Part shown: piece by piece, positions 1 to 7,866 of the stretch | Numbering within the stretch: the first letter of the stretch is position 1 | Layout: each line of letters starts with the position of its first letter | Source: an uncultured Lachnospiraceae bacterium | GTDB taxonomy: Bacteria > Bacillota > Clostridia > Lachnospirales > Lachnospiraceae | Assembly: GCA_905235745.1 (NCBI GenBank) | Contig: CAJOMN010000005.1 | Coordinates: forward strand, 19,123-83,122 | Reading direction: 5' to 3' | Length of the DNA stretch: 64,000 bases | The notes under the pieces: model-generated | The model's database searches: none | Told to the model about the DNA's origin: nothing | What the model saw: the letters and a program-made list of their open reading frames with translations, nothing else | Translations under genes and position numbers: made by a program

Positions 1-1
1 G

Positions 2-175
2 ACCAGCCCCTCAATGGAAAAATCTCTCAAGAAAGCAGTTACTGATAATAAACCTCCGGATGGGATAGTGCAGCTTTTATTGGTAACCGAGAAACAGTTT
101 AATAACATGGAATATGTTGTGGGGCAGTATCAGGGCGATGTTGTCGATTCAGAAGAGAGGCTGATAATACTGTGA
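2..175 (+). CDS. cas2: Cas2, C-terminal part (cut by window edge)
   Basis: The frame is open from the first bases and ends at TGA 173-175. It encodes the last 57 residues of a protein with the Cas2 C-terminal pattern: a strand reading QLLLVTEKQFNNMEYVVG and a terminal SEERLIIL, as in type II-A Cas2 proteins that form the Cas1-Cas2 integrase. It overlaps the GTG start of csn2 by 4 bp, the usual cas2-csn2 coupling. The N-terminus, cas1, cas9 and the tracrRNA must lie upstream of this window. Identification rests on the C-terminal motif plus position, so the family call is good although the protein is partial. Confidence 0.85.
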   Translation, partial: TSPSMEKSLKKAVTDNKPPDGIVQLLLVTEKQFNNMEYVVGQYQGDVVDSEERLIIL

Positions 176-843
176 ATTTGAAACTGTCAGGTATTGAGCA
201 TATTATTGATTGCGGCAACTCTGCGTATATAAATTCGGTTGTTATAGAGAGCCCAAGGCTTCTGTGCGAAGTCCTGATGGATCTTGAATGCCAGATCCAG
301 GGGGATGACGGCAAATCTGTGGTTTCGGAAAATGATAAAGTATTACCTACGGCAAAGTGTCTTGAAGTGCATACACGGTTTGTCCCTTTTGAATTAAATC
401 AAAAGAATCTTATAAATAAGGCAACTGCTAAATTGATAGAAATCGCATTAGACGAAGAAAACTACATGCAGTCTTCGGAATTGGTGGGTGATCTTGAACG
501 ATATCTCATGAATTTGAGCATAGGGCTTACCGGGAGTATTGATACCTCAAAGGTGTCAATAGAAAACTTAATTAAGAATTCCGGTCTAACATTTGTTGAT
601 GACTACAGTTTGCTGTCTGAAAAATTATTGGACTATTTTGAGTTGGTTCGCGAGTACGATCAGGACAAGATATTTGTACTTTTAAATCTGAGGAGTTTTT
701 TATCAACCAATGAACTTCAACAATTCGTTGATGAAATATTACTTAGAAGATTTCAGGTAGTTTTAATAGAAAGCACAGAATACTCTTTGCTTGATAAAGA
801 AAAAAGACTTCTCATAGACGATTCACTATGTGAAATATGCTAA
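172..843 (+). CDS. csn2: Csn2, type II-A CRISPR adaptation protein
   Basis: 223 residues, close to the ~220 of short Csn2 proteins. Csn2 forms a ring-shaped tetramer that binds free DNA ends and works with Cas1-Cas2 and Cas9 during spacer capture. The start is GTG at 172, overlapping the cas2 stop. The N-terminal segment (residues ~1-40, LSGIEHIIDCGNSAYINSVV and the following RLLCEVLMDLE) and the C-terminal alternation of hydrophobic strands and helices (DKIFVLLNLRSFL, LLRRFQVVLIES) fit Csn2. It ends 73 bp before the first repeat, in the classical cas9-cas1-cas2-csn2-array order. Its presence classifies the system as II-A. Confidence 0.85.
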   Translation: MNLKLSGIEHIIDCGNSAYINSVVIESPRLLCEVLMDLECQIQGDDGKSVVSENDKVLPTAKCLEVHTRFVPFELNQKNLINKATAKLIEIALDEENYMQSSELVGDLERYLMNLSIGLTGSIDTSKVSIENLIKNSGLTFVDDYSLLSEKLLDYFELVREYDQDKIFVLLNLRSFLSTNELQQFVDEILLRRFQVVLIESTEYSLLDKEKRLLIDDSLCEIC

Positions 844-916
844 AATCACTGCAGTATTCCTCTTGGGTATTGCTTTCGGATGGTAGCAGGCCATTTTCCC
901 TGAATTATGATTTGGG
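844..916 (+). promoter_or_regulatory. CRISPR leader
   Basis: This 73-bp stretch separates csn2 from the first repeat. In type II-A loci the leader sits here, drives crRNA transcription and marks the repeat used for integration. The last bases before the repeat are TGATTTGGG. I see no strong -35/-10 pair, so the call rests on position. Confidence 0.6.
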
Positions 917-1740
917 GTTTGAGAGCAGTGCTATTTCATAGGGGACTCAAACTATATTCCCGACAAGGCAATAGTTGACCTGTTTGAGAGCAGTGCTATT
1001 TCATAGGGGACTCAAACCGAATAATCGCTCGGCGAGCGCTCCCACCGTTTGAGAGCAGTGCTATTTCATAGGGGACTCAAACGACAGGGGCATGGCAATA
1101 GTTAAGCTCGCAGTTTGAGAGCAGTGCTATTTCATAGGGGACTCAAACTATAAAATTAAAAAAAAACAAAGTAACTAGTTTGAGAGCAGTGCTATTTCAT
1201 AGGGGACTCAAACGTATTTATCAAACGTCGGGCGATCTAACTGGTTTGAGAGCAGTGCTATTTCATAGGGGACTCAAACTTTAAAGCATCACCGGATAAA
1301 CCACAACCGTTTGAGAGCAGTGCTATTTCATAGGGGACTCAAACATCTGGCTCCGACGAAAGGATTTTACATCGAGTTTGAGAGCAGTGCTATTTCATAG
1401 GGGACTCAAACGCAGAAATGCCAGTATTTGCTACCATACAAGTTTGAGAGCAGTGCTATTTCATAGGGGACTCAAACGATTGCGTACTGATTAGAGCTAC
1501 TGGCTCTGTTTGAGAGCAGTGCTATTTCATAGGGGACTCAAACGGGAGCAAGGGCGAGTATGTTTTACATTGGGTTTGAGAGCAGTGCTATTTCATAGGG
1601 GACTCAAACTTCTCGAAGAATGTGGTTGACAACACCCTGTTTGAGAGCAGTGCTATTTCATAGGGGACTCAAACTTGTGTTGCTATCCCCTTCATTACTC
1701 TCCTGTTTGAGAGCAGTGCTATTTCATAGGGGACTCAAAC
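917..1740 (+). CRISPR. Type II-A CRISPR array, 13 repeats and 12 spacers
   Basis: Thirteen copies of a 36-bp repeat start at 917, 982, 1047, 1113, 1178, 1244, 1309, 1376, 1442, 1508, 1574, 1639 and 1705. The repeat begins GTTTGAGAGCAGTGC and ends GGGGACTCAAAC; its ends are complementary (GTTTGAG/CTCAAAC). Spacers are 29-31 bp. All copies read identically, including the last one, which is often degenerate in old arrays. Spacer 4 is very A-rich. I found no spacer matching elsewhere in the window by eye. Spacers 1 and 3 share the 10-mer GGCAATAGTT. Confidence 0.98.
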
Positions 1741-1791
1741 CACGCGACACTGTTTAGAAGAAAAAACTGCAATTTTTTATAAAAAAACTCC

Positions 1792-1820
1792 TTTACAATA
1801 CGTAATATTACGTATATAAT
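1792..1820 (+). promoter_or_regulatory. hicAB promoter with palindromic operator in the spacer
   Basis: TTTACA (1792-1797) and a perfect TATAAT (1815-1820) are separated by exactly 17 bp. The spacer is almost filled by the perfect 16-bp palindrome TACGTAATATTACGTA (1799-1814). HicB antitoxins are known to repress their own operon by binding palindromes, so this is a likely autoregulatory operator that would exclude RNA polymerase. An AAGGAG ribosome site follows just before the hicA ATG. Confidence 0.75.
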
Positions 1821-1845
1821 AAAATCGCAGCAAGGAGTTAAGACA

Positions 1846-2031
1846 ATGAAAGTTTCCGAGATGGTCAGGAAAATCAAAAAGATTGGTTGCTACATCACAG
1901 ACCACGGTAAGAGGCACGATGAATGGTACAGCCCGGTAACAGGTAAGAAGTTCAGAGTACCAAGACACCAATCACAAGAACTTCCGACAGGCACAGCAGA
2001 CAGCATAGCAAGGGATGCGGGGCTTAAATAG
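1846..2031 (+). CDS. hicA: HicA family toxin (mRNA interferase)
   Basis: 61 residues, the normal HicA length. HicA is a small dsRBD-fold ribonuclease that cleaves mRNA and is neutralised by HicB. The sequence shows the family pattern: a VSEMVRKIKKIGCYI start, a central GKRHDEWYSP segment containing the catalytic-type His, and a VPRHQSQELPTGTADSI end that matches the usual VPxHxxxElpxGtlxxI motif. An AAGGAG ribosome site precedes ATG 1846. hicB follows 42 bp downstream, and the toxin-first order is typical of hicAB. The pair lies ~100 bp beyond the CRISPR array and ~70 bp before a phage terminase remnant, so it may be part of prophage debris. Confidence 0.9.
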   Translation: MKVSEMVRKIKKIGCYITDHGKRHDEWYSPVTGKKFRVPRHQSQELPTGTADSIARDAGLK

Positions 2032-2073
2032 CCCCAACACCCTCATTGCCTAAGTATAGAAAAGGAGGCAGTT

Positions 2074-2463
2074 ATGGCTAAATATGTTTATCCGGCAATC
2101 TTCACACGTGAGAAAAAAGGTTTTTCTGTAGTATTCAAGGACTTGGAAGGGTGTTATACATGCGGAGACACACTTGAGGAGGCCATTGAAATGGCGGAAG
2201 ATGTACTTGCATTCACTCTTTACAGCTACGAGAAGGATAAAAGGGACATTCCGGATGCGAGCGAGAACTTCGAACTGGGGGAGAATGATTTTGTCAATTA
2301 TATTCGTTGCAACACTGAGGAATATCACAGAATGCACAACAACAAAGCTGTAAAGAAGACGCTGTCAATACCGGAATGGCTTAATGAGAAGGCAACGGAC
2401 GCGGGCCTGAACTTTTCGCAGGTATTACAGGAGGCCCTAAAAGAGAGACTCGACATCGCGTAA
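2074..2463 (+). CDS. hicB: HicB family antitoxin
   Basis: 129 residues. The N-terminal half (about 1-60: YPAIFTREKKGFSVVFKDLEG, then CGDTLEEAIEMAEDVL) is the partially degraded RNase H-like HicB domain that binds HicA. The C-terminal part (LSIPEWLNEKATDAGLNFSQVLQEAL) looks like a ribbon-helix-helix DNA-binding module, consistent with repression at the palindrome at 1799-1814. An AAAGGAGG ribosome site precedes the ATG. The gene is followed by a terminator, so hicAB is a closed two-gene operon. Confidence 0.9.
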   Translation: MAKYVYPAIFTREKKGFSVVFKDLEGCYTCGDTLEEAIEMAEDVLAFTLYSYEKDKRDIPDASENFELGENDFVNYIRCNTEEYHRMHNNKAVKKTLSIPEWLNEKATDAGLNFSQVLQEALKERLDIA

Positions 2464-2490
2464 AGCATACAGGCGAATATTATTTAGAAA

Positions 2491-2516
2491 AGCATCGGAG
2501 ATCCGGTGCTTTTTTA
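2491..2516 (+). terminator. Rho-independent terminator of hicAB
   Basis: An 8-bp stem AGCATCGG/CCGGTGCT (2491-2498 and 2503-2510, one G-T pair) with a 4-nt loop is followed by a run of T. It lies 28 bp after the hicB stop. Confidence 0.8.
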
Positions 2517-2529
2517 TTGGAAAACAGAC

Positions 2530-2637
2530 ATGGCAAGACCTTCAAAATCAGCGGCGGTCATAAAGCTCGAAAAAAGCAAAGATCGCAGGACAAAACAAGA
2601 ACTTGCCAAAAGAGAAAGAGCTTTGGATTTATCCTAA
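2530..2637 (+). pseudogene. Phage terminase small subunit, N-terminal remnant
   Basis: A 35-codon frame runs from ATG 2530 to TAA 2635-2637. It reads MARPSKSAAVIKLEKSKDRR followed by TKQELAKRERALDLS. This matches the N-terminus of P27-type phage terminase small subunits (MARPSK...S.HRTKAEL..RE.AE). Those proteins are usually well over 100 residues, so only the beginning survives before a stop. With hicAB it suggests the scar of a prophage next to the CRISPR locus. The match is by motif memory only. Confidence 0.6.
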
Positions 2638-2653
2638 TATTTATGTTTTTAAA

Positions 2654-2669
2654 TAAGCATCCGTGCTTA
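2654..2669 (-). terminator. Weak terminator after the SGNH hydrolase gene
   Basis: A perfect 6-bp inverted repeat TAAGCA/TGCTTA with a 4-nt loop lies just beyond the minus-strand stop at 2681. On the minus strand it is followed by ATTTAAAAA, so the T tract is poor. Confidence 0.4.
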
Positions 2670-2680
2670 AAGATACTTTA

Positions 2681-3958
2681 TTATTCTTCATCGTCACTGT
2701 CGGATTCATCGTCTTTACTTGTATCATCGTCATCTTCAGTGCCGTCATCATTGTCAGAACTGCCACTATCAGAATCGGTATTGCCCGTATTACTATTGTC
2801 GGTAACATCTACATTTGTTGATGTTGAAGTATTTGGATCAATTTCATTATTATCTTCATAGTAACTATCCGGTATAAGTGTATCCGTCGGAGCCGGTGTC
2901 GGCGTAGCCGTAGCCGGAATCCCTTCCATCATCATATTCATGAGCTCCTGCAGTTTTTCGGCATCGATCTCGGAGCCATCGTCCATTGTAACTATAGTAT
3001 TGTTCGGATTTGGTTTCACATAGTGAACCACGTATTCTCCGTCATCCGAAATACCGGGAACGGGGTGTTTGACTATGTAATCAAATATTGCCTTACATCC
3101 CGCACTGCTGTAATGAAGCCCGTCACCGCCATTGTATTCGCGCTTCACCTGCCCGTCAGTTCCCGTCAGGAGTTCTGAAATGTCAAGATAGAATATATGC
3201 TTGTCTTTTGCCGTATCAAGCAGAAAATCATTGTATTTATTTATCCATGAATTCTGCACGGTCTTCTTGTATGGCCCGTTGTCGTCAACAGGACCGATCG
3301 ACATGAGAACTATATTGGAATTGGGGGACAGTTCCATAACTTTATCGATCAGATCTTCAAATGTGGTCTTGTAATGTTCTTCACTCGGATCGTTTATTCC
3401 GTTGACACCGAGAGCGATATATATGACAGGTGCCTGATGTGATGCAAGGTATGATTTTAATGTATATTGTTTACCGGCATTATTGACAAAAGTATTGCTC
3501 ATAAATGACGGGTGGGAAATACCTATCTGTGCAAGGGCGGCATCATCGTTGATAAGGCCGTAATTGACCATGGCAACGGTTCTCGAATCTCCGAGGAATA
3601 CACAGCGGTTAATGTATCCGTCCTTAGCGTCCTCTTTGAGAGCAAGTACAGTTGTATCGGCAGTGCTGTTAATCTTTGTATCGGCAGAGGCGCTTTCGAC
3701 TATGGTTATTTCAAGTTCTTCGGATGATTCGGTATTTGCCACGTTATTTTCAATAGGTATTTCAAAACCGGTATATTCGCCGGCATTATCTTCGGAGGAT
3801 ATGATTCTGGGCACAATGATAATAAGAGATGCCGCAATGACAACTCCGACAGTAGACACGGTGATTACTAATAATTCTTTTTTGCTTAAGCCGATGCCTT
3901 TCCGGAGCTTTCTTGCACTCCTGTTAAAAAGGCTCTTAAGCGATCTTAGAATTTTCAT
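2681..3958 (-). CDS. Membrane-anchored SGNH/GDSL-type hydrolase
   Basis: 425 residues from ATG 3958 (an in-frame GTG lies at 3964; neither start has a clear ribosome site). A basic N-terminus is followed by one membrane segment (about residues 29-52, LLVITVSTVGVVIAASLIIIV), so the rest is outside the cell. The catalytic domain shows block I GDSRT (~residue 123), block III GVNGIND and block V DGLHYSSAG, giving Ser, Asn and Asp/His of an SGNH esterase, perhaps acting on O-acetylated envelope glycans. The last ~60 residues are a low-complexity Ser/Asp/Glu-rich tail. The gene begins just after the stop of the P-type ATPase gene on the same strand, and the ATPase's end contains TATAAT. Confidence 0.75.
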   Translation of the reverse strand: MKILRSLKSLFNRSARKLRKGIGLSKKELLVITVSTVGVVIAASLIIIVPRIISSEDNAGEYTGFEIPIENNVANTESSEELEITIVESASADTKINSTADTTVLALKEDAKDGYINRCVFLGDSRTVAMVNYGLINDDAALAQIGISHPSFMSNTFVNNAGKQYTLKSYLASHQAPVIYIALGVNGINDPSEEHYKTTFEDLIDKVMELSPNSNIVLMSIGPVDDNGPYKKTVQNSWINKYNDFLLDTAKDKHIFYLDISELLTGTDGQVKREYNGGDGLHYSSAGCKAIFDYIVKHPVPGISDDGEYVVHYVKPNPNNTIVTMDDGSEIDAEKLQELMNMMMEGIPATATPTPAPTDTLIPDSYYEDNNEIDPNTSTSTNVDVTDNSNTGNTDSDSGSSDNDDGTEDDDDTSKDDESDSDDEE

Positions 3959-3969
3959 AAACACCGATA

Positions 3970-6051
3970 TTATAGCATATTTTCATCATCTGTGGATTCT
4001 CTGACCGATATCTTGGTTGTTGTAAATGAGAACAGGCGAAGTGCATTTGTTATGACGAAAATGCTCGAGATGCTCATTGCGGCGGCGCAGAACATCGGGT
4101 TTAAGAGCCATCCGAATGCCCTGTAGAAGCATCCGGCGGCAAGCGGAATACCAATGATATTATAGGAAATAGCCCAGACCAGATTCTGGTGTATTATTCT
4201 GAGGGTTTCTTTTGACAGCCTGACGGAATCGACTGCCGCAACAAGACTGTCTCTGATAAGAACGACATCAGCGGCATCGATCGCCACATCCGTTCCGGCG
4301 CCTATTGCGATCCCGGTGTCTGCAACGGTAAGAGCCGGAGCATCGTTAACGCCGTCTCCGATCATTGCAACCCTTCCGGTTTCCTTAAGCTTCTGGACTA
4401 TTGCCGCTTTTTCATCCGGCATGACTTCCGATATGACATCATCCGCTTCTATTCCGAGCTGTGAGCCGACCGATTCGGAGGCGGCAAGGTTGTCACCCGT
4501 TACCATGCAGACATGTATTCCTTCATTTCGAAGTGCATGAACCGCGGCATAGCTTTCATCTTTGATATCGTCGGATACGGCGATCACTCCGAGCATTCCG
4601 GAATCCGAAGCAAACAGTGTAGGTGTTTTGCCTTCCGCCAGGAATGAATTTACCGCCGATGAGAATTCATTATTGAATTTTGCATTGTTATCACCCAATA
4701 GGGATTCCGCGATAAATGATTCGTTTCCGGCATAGACCGTATGATTGCTGCCCGCAAGGACGAGATCAGCCCTGATTCCTTTTCCGGGTATCGATTCAAA
4801 GTTGGTTGTCTCCATAACCGGAACGAAACGGCTTGACGCGAACGAACATATTGCTTTCGCGACGGGATGTTCGCTTTTGCTCTCAAGAGCGTAAGCAATG
4901 GATAACAGAAGATCGCGGTGCTCAATATCGCCTTCCGTACTGATTATATCCGTTACCTTCGGTTCGCCTGTAGTGAGAGTACCGGTCTTATCGACTACGA
5001 CTATCTCGGTTTTCCCCGCTGATTCTATGGACTGGGCGGTCTTATACAGTATGCCGTGCCGGCTGCCGACGGTGGTTCCTGCCATTATCGAAACCGGAGC
5101 CGCAAGCGAAAGTGCGCACGGACAACTGACTATGAGTACGGATATAGCCCTGGAAAGCGAAAATCCTATCTCAAAGCCGCTTATGTGCCAGAAGACAAAC
5201 GTTATGACGGACAGAACTATGACAACAAAAATGAAATAACAGGAGATCTTGTCTGCATGCCTGGAAATGGGAGCTTCGCCCGATGAACTGTCGGATACCA
5301 TCTGCACTATTCTTGAAAAAGCGGTATCGCTGCCGACATTAGTAGCGCGGCATGTCAGAAATCCGGTCAGATTAATCGTTGAGGCCGAAACACTCATACC
5401 GGGTTCCTTATCGACTGGCATTGATTCACCTGTTAACGACGATTCGTTGACCGCGCTTGTTCCCGATTCGATTATCCCGTCAACGGGAACACTCATACCG
5501 GGCTTGAGAACAAAAATATCCCCTGTTTTGACATCGTCGATCGCTGTCTCGACTTCCCTGCCGTCTACAAGAAGAAGCGCGGTTTTCGGGGACATATCCG
5601 ACAGGTCCTGAAGAGCATTTGATGTTCTGCCCATTGCGGCCTTTTCGAGAACCTTTCCTGCCGCGACAATGGTCAGTATCAGGGCGCATGATTCAAAATA
5701 CAGTTCATTCTCTCCGGTGTATTCCCCGGAGTTCTTATAGAATATGATATTTAAAAGAGATATTACGGTACTGTATATAAATGCCGCCGATGCTCCGAGA
5801 ACAACAAGGCAATCCATATTCGGCGAGAGGTGGAACAGTGATGCAAAACCTCCCGCAAGCAGATGCCGGTTAATGAATATGACCGAAAGAGACAGCAGCA
5901 TTTGAATGATGTACAATAGAACCGGATTGCTTCTCAACACCCCGGGGAAAGGCAGATTAAGAAGACCGTGTCCCGTCGACAGGTAGAAGAGTATGAGTGT
6001 CAGGACTGCCGACAGTACGAGATCCTGCTGCATTTTCTTTTGATCGGTCAT
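3970..6051 (-). CDS. copA: Copper-type P1B ATPase without N-terminal metal-binding domain
   Basis: 693 residues. It shows the P-type ATPase signatures in order: TGES actuator motif (SLTGESMP, ~residue 210), the membrane metal site SCPCALSLAAP, the phosphorylation site DKTGTLT and the hinge MIGDGVNDAPAL. The CPC motif indicates a P1B pump, usually for Cu+ export. The protein starts directly with membrane helices (MTDQKKMQQDLVLSAVLTLILF) and lacks the HMA domain with a CxxC motif common in CopA. No copper chaperone or CsoR gene adjoins it. The metal is inferred from CPC alone. It is divergent from ptsI, with a 113-bp gap carrying an inverted repeat. Confidence 0.85.
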   Translation of the reverse strand: MTDQKKMQQDLVLSAVLTLILFYLSTGHGLLNLPFPGVLRSNPVLLYIIQMLLSLSVIFINRHLLAGGFASLFHLSPNMDCLVVLGASAAFIYSTVISLLNIIFYKNSGEYTGENELYFESCALILTIVAAGKVLEKAAMGRTSNALQDLSDMSPKTALLLVDGREVETAIDDVKTGDIFVLKPGMSVPVDGIIESGTSAVNESSLTGESMPVDKEPGMSVSASTINLTGFLTCRATNVGSDTAFSRIVQMVSDSSSGEAPISRHADKISCYFIFVVIVLSVITFVFWHISGFEIGFSLSRAISVLIVSCPCALSLAAPVSIMAGTTVGSRHGILYKTAQSIESAGKTEIVVVDKTGTLTTGEPKVTDIISTEGDIEHRDLLLSIAYALESKSEHPVAKAICSFASSRFVPVMETTNFESIPGKGIRADLVLAGSNHTVYAGNESFIAESLLGDNNAKFNNEFSSAVNSFLAEGKTPTLFASDSGMLGVIAVSDDIKDESYAAVHALRNEGIHVCMVTGDNLAASESVGSQLGIEADDVISEVMPDEKAAIVQKLKETGRVAMIGDGVNDAPALTVADTGIAIGAGTDVAIDAADVVLIRDSLVAAVDSVRLSKETLRIIHQNLVWAISYNIIGIPLAAGCFYRAFGWLLNPMFCAAAMSISSIFVITNALRLFSFTTTKISVRESTDDENML

Positions 6052-6098
6052 AATGAATCCTTTCGTGTTCTACACAATATTTTCCAAACAAATGAATT

Positions 6099-6120
6099 AT
6101 ACTACAAAATATGGTAGTAT
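6099..6120. promoter_or_regulatory. Inverted repeat in the copA-ptsI divergent promoter region
   Basis: ATACTAC (6099-6105) and GTAGTAT (6114-6120) form a perfect 7-bp inverted repeat with an 8-bp spacer. On the minus strand the sequence TATAAT lies at the edge of the repeat, so an operator here would control the ATPase promoter. It does not match the CopY box (TACAnnTGTA). The regulator is unknown. Confidence 0.4.
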
Positions 6121-6164
6121 AGGTAGTAATAAATCTTGAAAGGATCTGTTGCTGCGGAGGGCAT

Positions 6165-7787
6165 ATGGTTACGCTAAAGGGAACAAAAGTCGTATCGGGA
6201 ATAGTCATAGGAAGGCTTTTCGTATATATGCATCCCGATAAGCATATATCCAGAGCGACCGTGGAAGATACGGATGCCCAGCTAAAGCTGTTTGAGGATG
6301 CCAGAAATAAAGCGATCAGTCAACTGGAAGAGCTGTATGATTCTTCCGTCCCTTATCTGGGAGAGACGAACGCATCGATCTTTGTCGCGCAGGAAATGCT
6401 GCTTGAGGACGGCAAATATATCAGCTTTGTCAGGAAACAGATAGAAGAGTCCAGACTCAATGCGGCGTATGCCGTAGTTCTTGCATCGGATGAGTTTTCC
6501 CGGCTGTTTACATCAATAGAAGATAAATATATGCAGAGTCATGTGGCGGATGTGCGTGATGTATCCGAACGTCTGCTCAGGATACTGTGCGGAGCCGAGG
6601 GAGAAATGGTGCTGCCGCAGGAGCCGTGCATATACGCGTCGGATGATTTCAGCGCAGGTGATATTGTGGGTTTTAACCGTGACAATGTTCTCGGATTAGC
6701 GACCATGTTCGGATCCCAGGTCAGCCATGCGTCGATCCTTGCCGGAACAATGGGCATTCCCTCGATCATAGGACTGGGTCAGGAGATGCTATCCATATAC
6801 GACGGCAGGTGCGCGATACTTGACGGGCAAAGCGGCGAGCTGATCATAGATCCGGATAAGAAAACGCTGGAACGGATGAAGAAAAAACAGAAGGAGTACG
6901 AAGAACATCAGAAGATGCTGCTGCTCCTTAAGGGCAAGAATAATATTACCAGGGGCGGTAAATACATTAATGTCTATGCAAATATCGGAAGCGCGGAAGG
7001 CGTTGAAACGGCGCTCATGTACGATGCCGGCGGAATAGGACTGTTCAGGAGCGAGTTCATATATATTGAGTCTCTTACATACCCGACGGAAGAAGAGCAG
7101 TTTAATATTTACAGGGAAGTTCTCGAGAAAATGCGGGGCAGAAAGGTCATAATCAGGACTCTGGATCTTGGTACGGACAAACAGGCGTCGTATTTCAGAC
7201 CAGAAAAAGAGAACAATCCCGCACTCGGATACCGTGCGGTCAGGATCAGCCTTGCGCAGCCCGGTATATTTAAGACCCAGCTTCGCGCACTGTTTCGCGC
7301 ATCCGTATTCGGAAACCTTGATATAATGTTTCCTCTTATAATCTCTGTTGAAGAGATCCGGCAGATCAAGGATATCATCAGGGAGGTAACGGCAGAGCTT
7401 GACAGCGATAATATTGAATACAGCAGGGATGTCAGGCTGGGGATCATGATCGAGACTCCCGCTGCCGTAATGATAAGTGAAGAGCTTGCAGGAGAGGTTG
7501 ATTTCTTCAGCATAGGAACAAATGACCTGACGCAGTTCACACTTGCTATTGACCGTCAGAATCCCAAACTTGAGACATACTTCAATTCGATACATCCGGC
7601 TGTCATGAAAATGATAGAAATAACGGTAAACAATGCGCATAAGGCTGGTATACCCGTTGATATATGCGGAGAAGCGGCGGCAGATCTGACCCATACTCAG
7701 GATTTTATCAATATGGGAATAGATGCACTGTCCGTTGCGCCCAACATGGTTCTCCCGCTTCGGAAGAAGATAAGGGAATGTGACTGA
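6165..7787 (+). CDS. ptsI: PTS enzyme I (PEP-protein phosphotransferase), variant
   Basis: 540 residues, slightly shorter than the ~570 of classical enzyme I. EI takes phosphate from PEP onto a His and passes it to HPr in the cytosol. The phosphohistidine domain contains GSQVSHASILAGTMGIPS (~residue 190), where classical EI has GGRTSH; the His is kept but the Arg is replaced by Gln. The C-terminal PEP-binding TIM barrel has GIGLFRSEFIY, the GIMIETPAA strand, FSIGTNDLTQF and the Cys motif DICGEAAAD. The ribosome site GCGGAGGG precedes ATG 6165. No EII gene lies nearby. An HPr-like gene 13 kb away lacks the acceptor His, so the HPr partner must be elsewhere. Confidence 0.85.
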   Translation: MVTLKGTKVVSGIVIGRLFVYMHPDKHISRATVEDTDAQLKLFEDARNKAISQLEELYDSSVPYLGETNASIFVAQEMLLEDGKYISFVRKQIEESRLNAAYAVVLASDEFSRLFTSIEDKYMQSHVADVRDVSERLLRILCGAEGEMVLPQEPCIYASDDFSAGDIVGFNRDNVLGLATMFGSQVSHASILAGTMGIPSIIGLGQEMLSIYDGRCAILDGQSGELIIDPDKKTLERMKKKQKEYEEHQKMLLLLKGKNNITRGGKYINVYANIGSAEGVETALMYDAGGIGLFRSEFIYIESLTYPTEEEQFNIYREVLEKMRGRKVIIRTLDLGTDKQASYFRPEKENNPALGYRAVRISLAQPGIFKTQLRALFRASVFGNLDIMFPLIISVEEIRQIKDIIREVTAELDSDNIEYSRDVRLGIMIETPAAVMISEELAGEVDFFSIGTNDLTQFTLAIDRQNPKLETYFNSIHPAVMKMIEITVNNAHKAGIPVDICGEAAADLTHTQDFINMGIDALSVAPNMVLPLRKKIRECD

Positions 7788-7866
7788 TATATTGAATGCG
7801 TAATGCATCATGTGTTATCTTTAATGCGTTTACTATAAATGATCATAAAGCGGATGGGAGAGATAT

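Noticed and set aside
844..916. Possible tracrRNA anti-repeat between csn2 and the array
   Set aside because: No stretch complementary to the repeat is present; the tracrRNA is expected near cas9, outside the window.
2517..2861. Plus-strand open frame over the terminase remnant and the end of the SGNH gene
   Set aside because: Its serine-rich second half is the reverse complement of the acidic repeat tail of the SGNH gene. The real signal is the 35-codon terminase frame at 2530.
6789..7811. 340-codon minus-strand frame opposite ptsI
   Set aside because: It is antisense to conserved enzyme I motifs and reads as a Cys/Tyr/Arg-rich shadow without domains.
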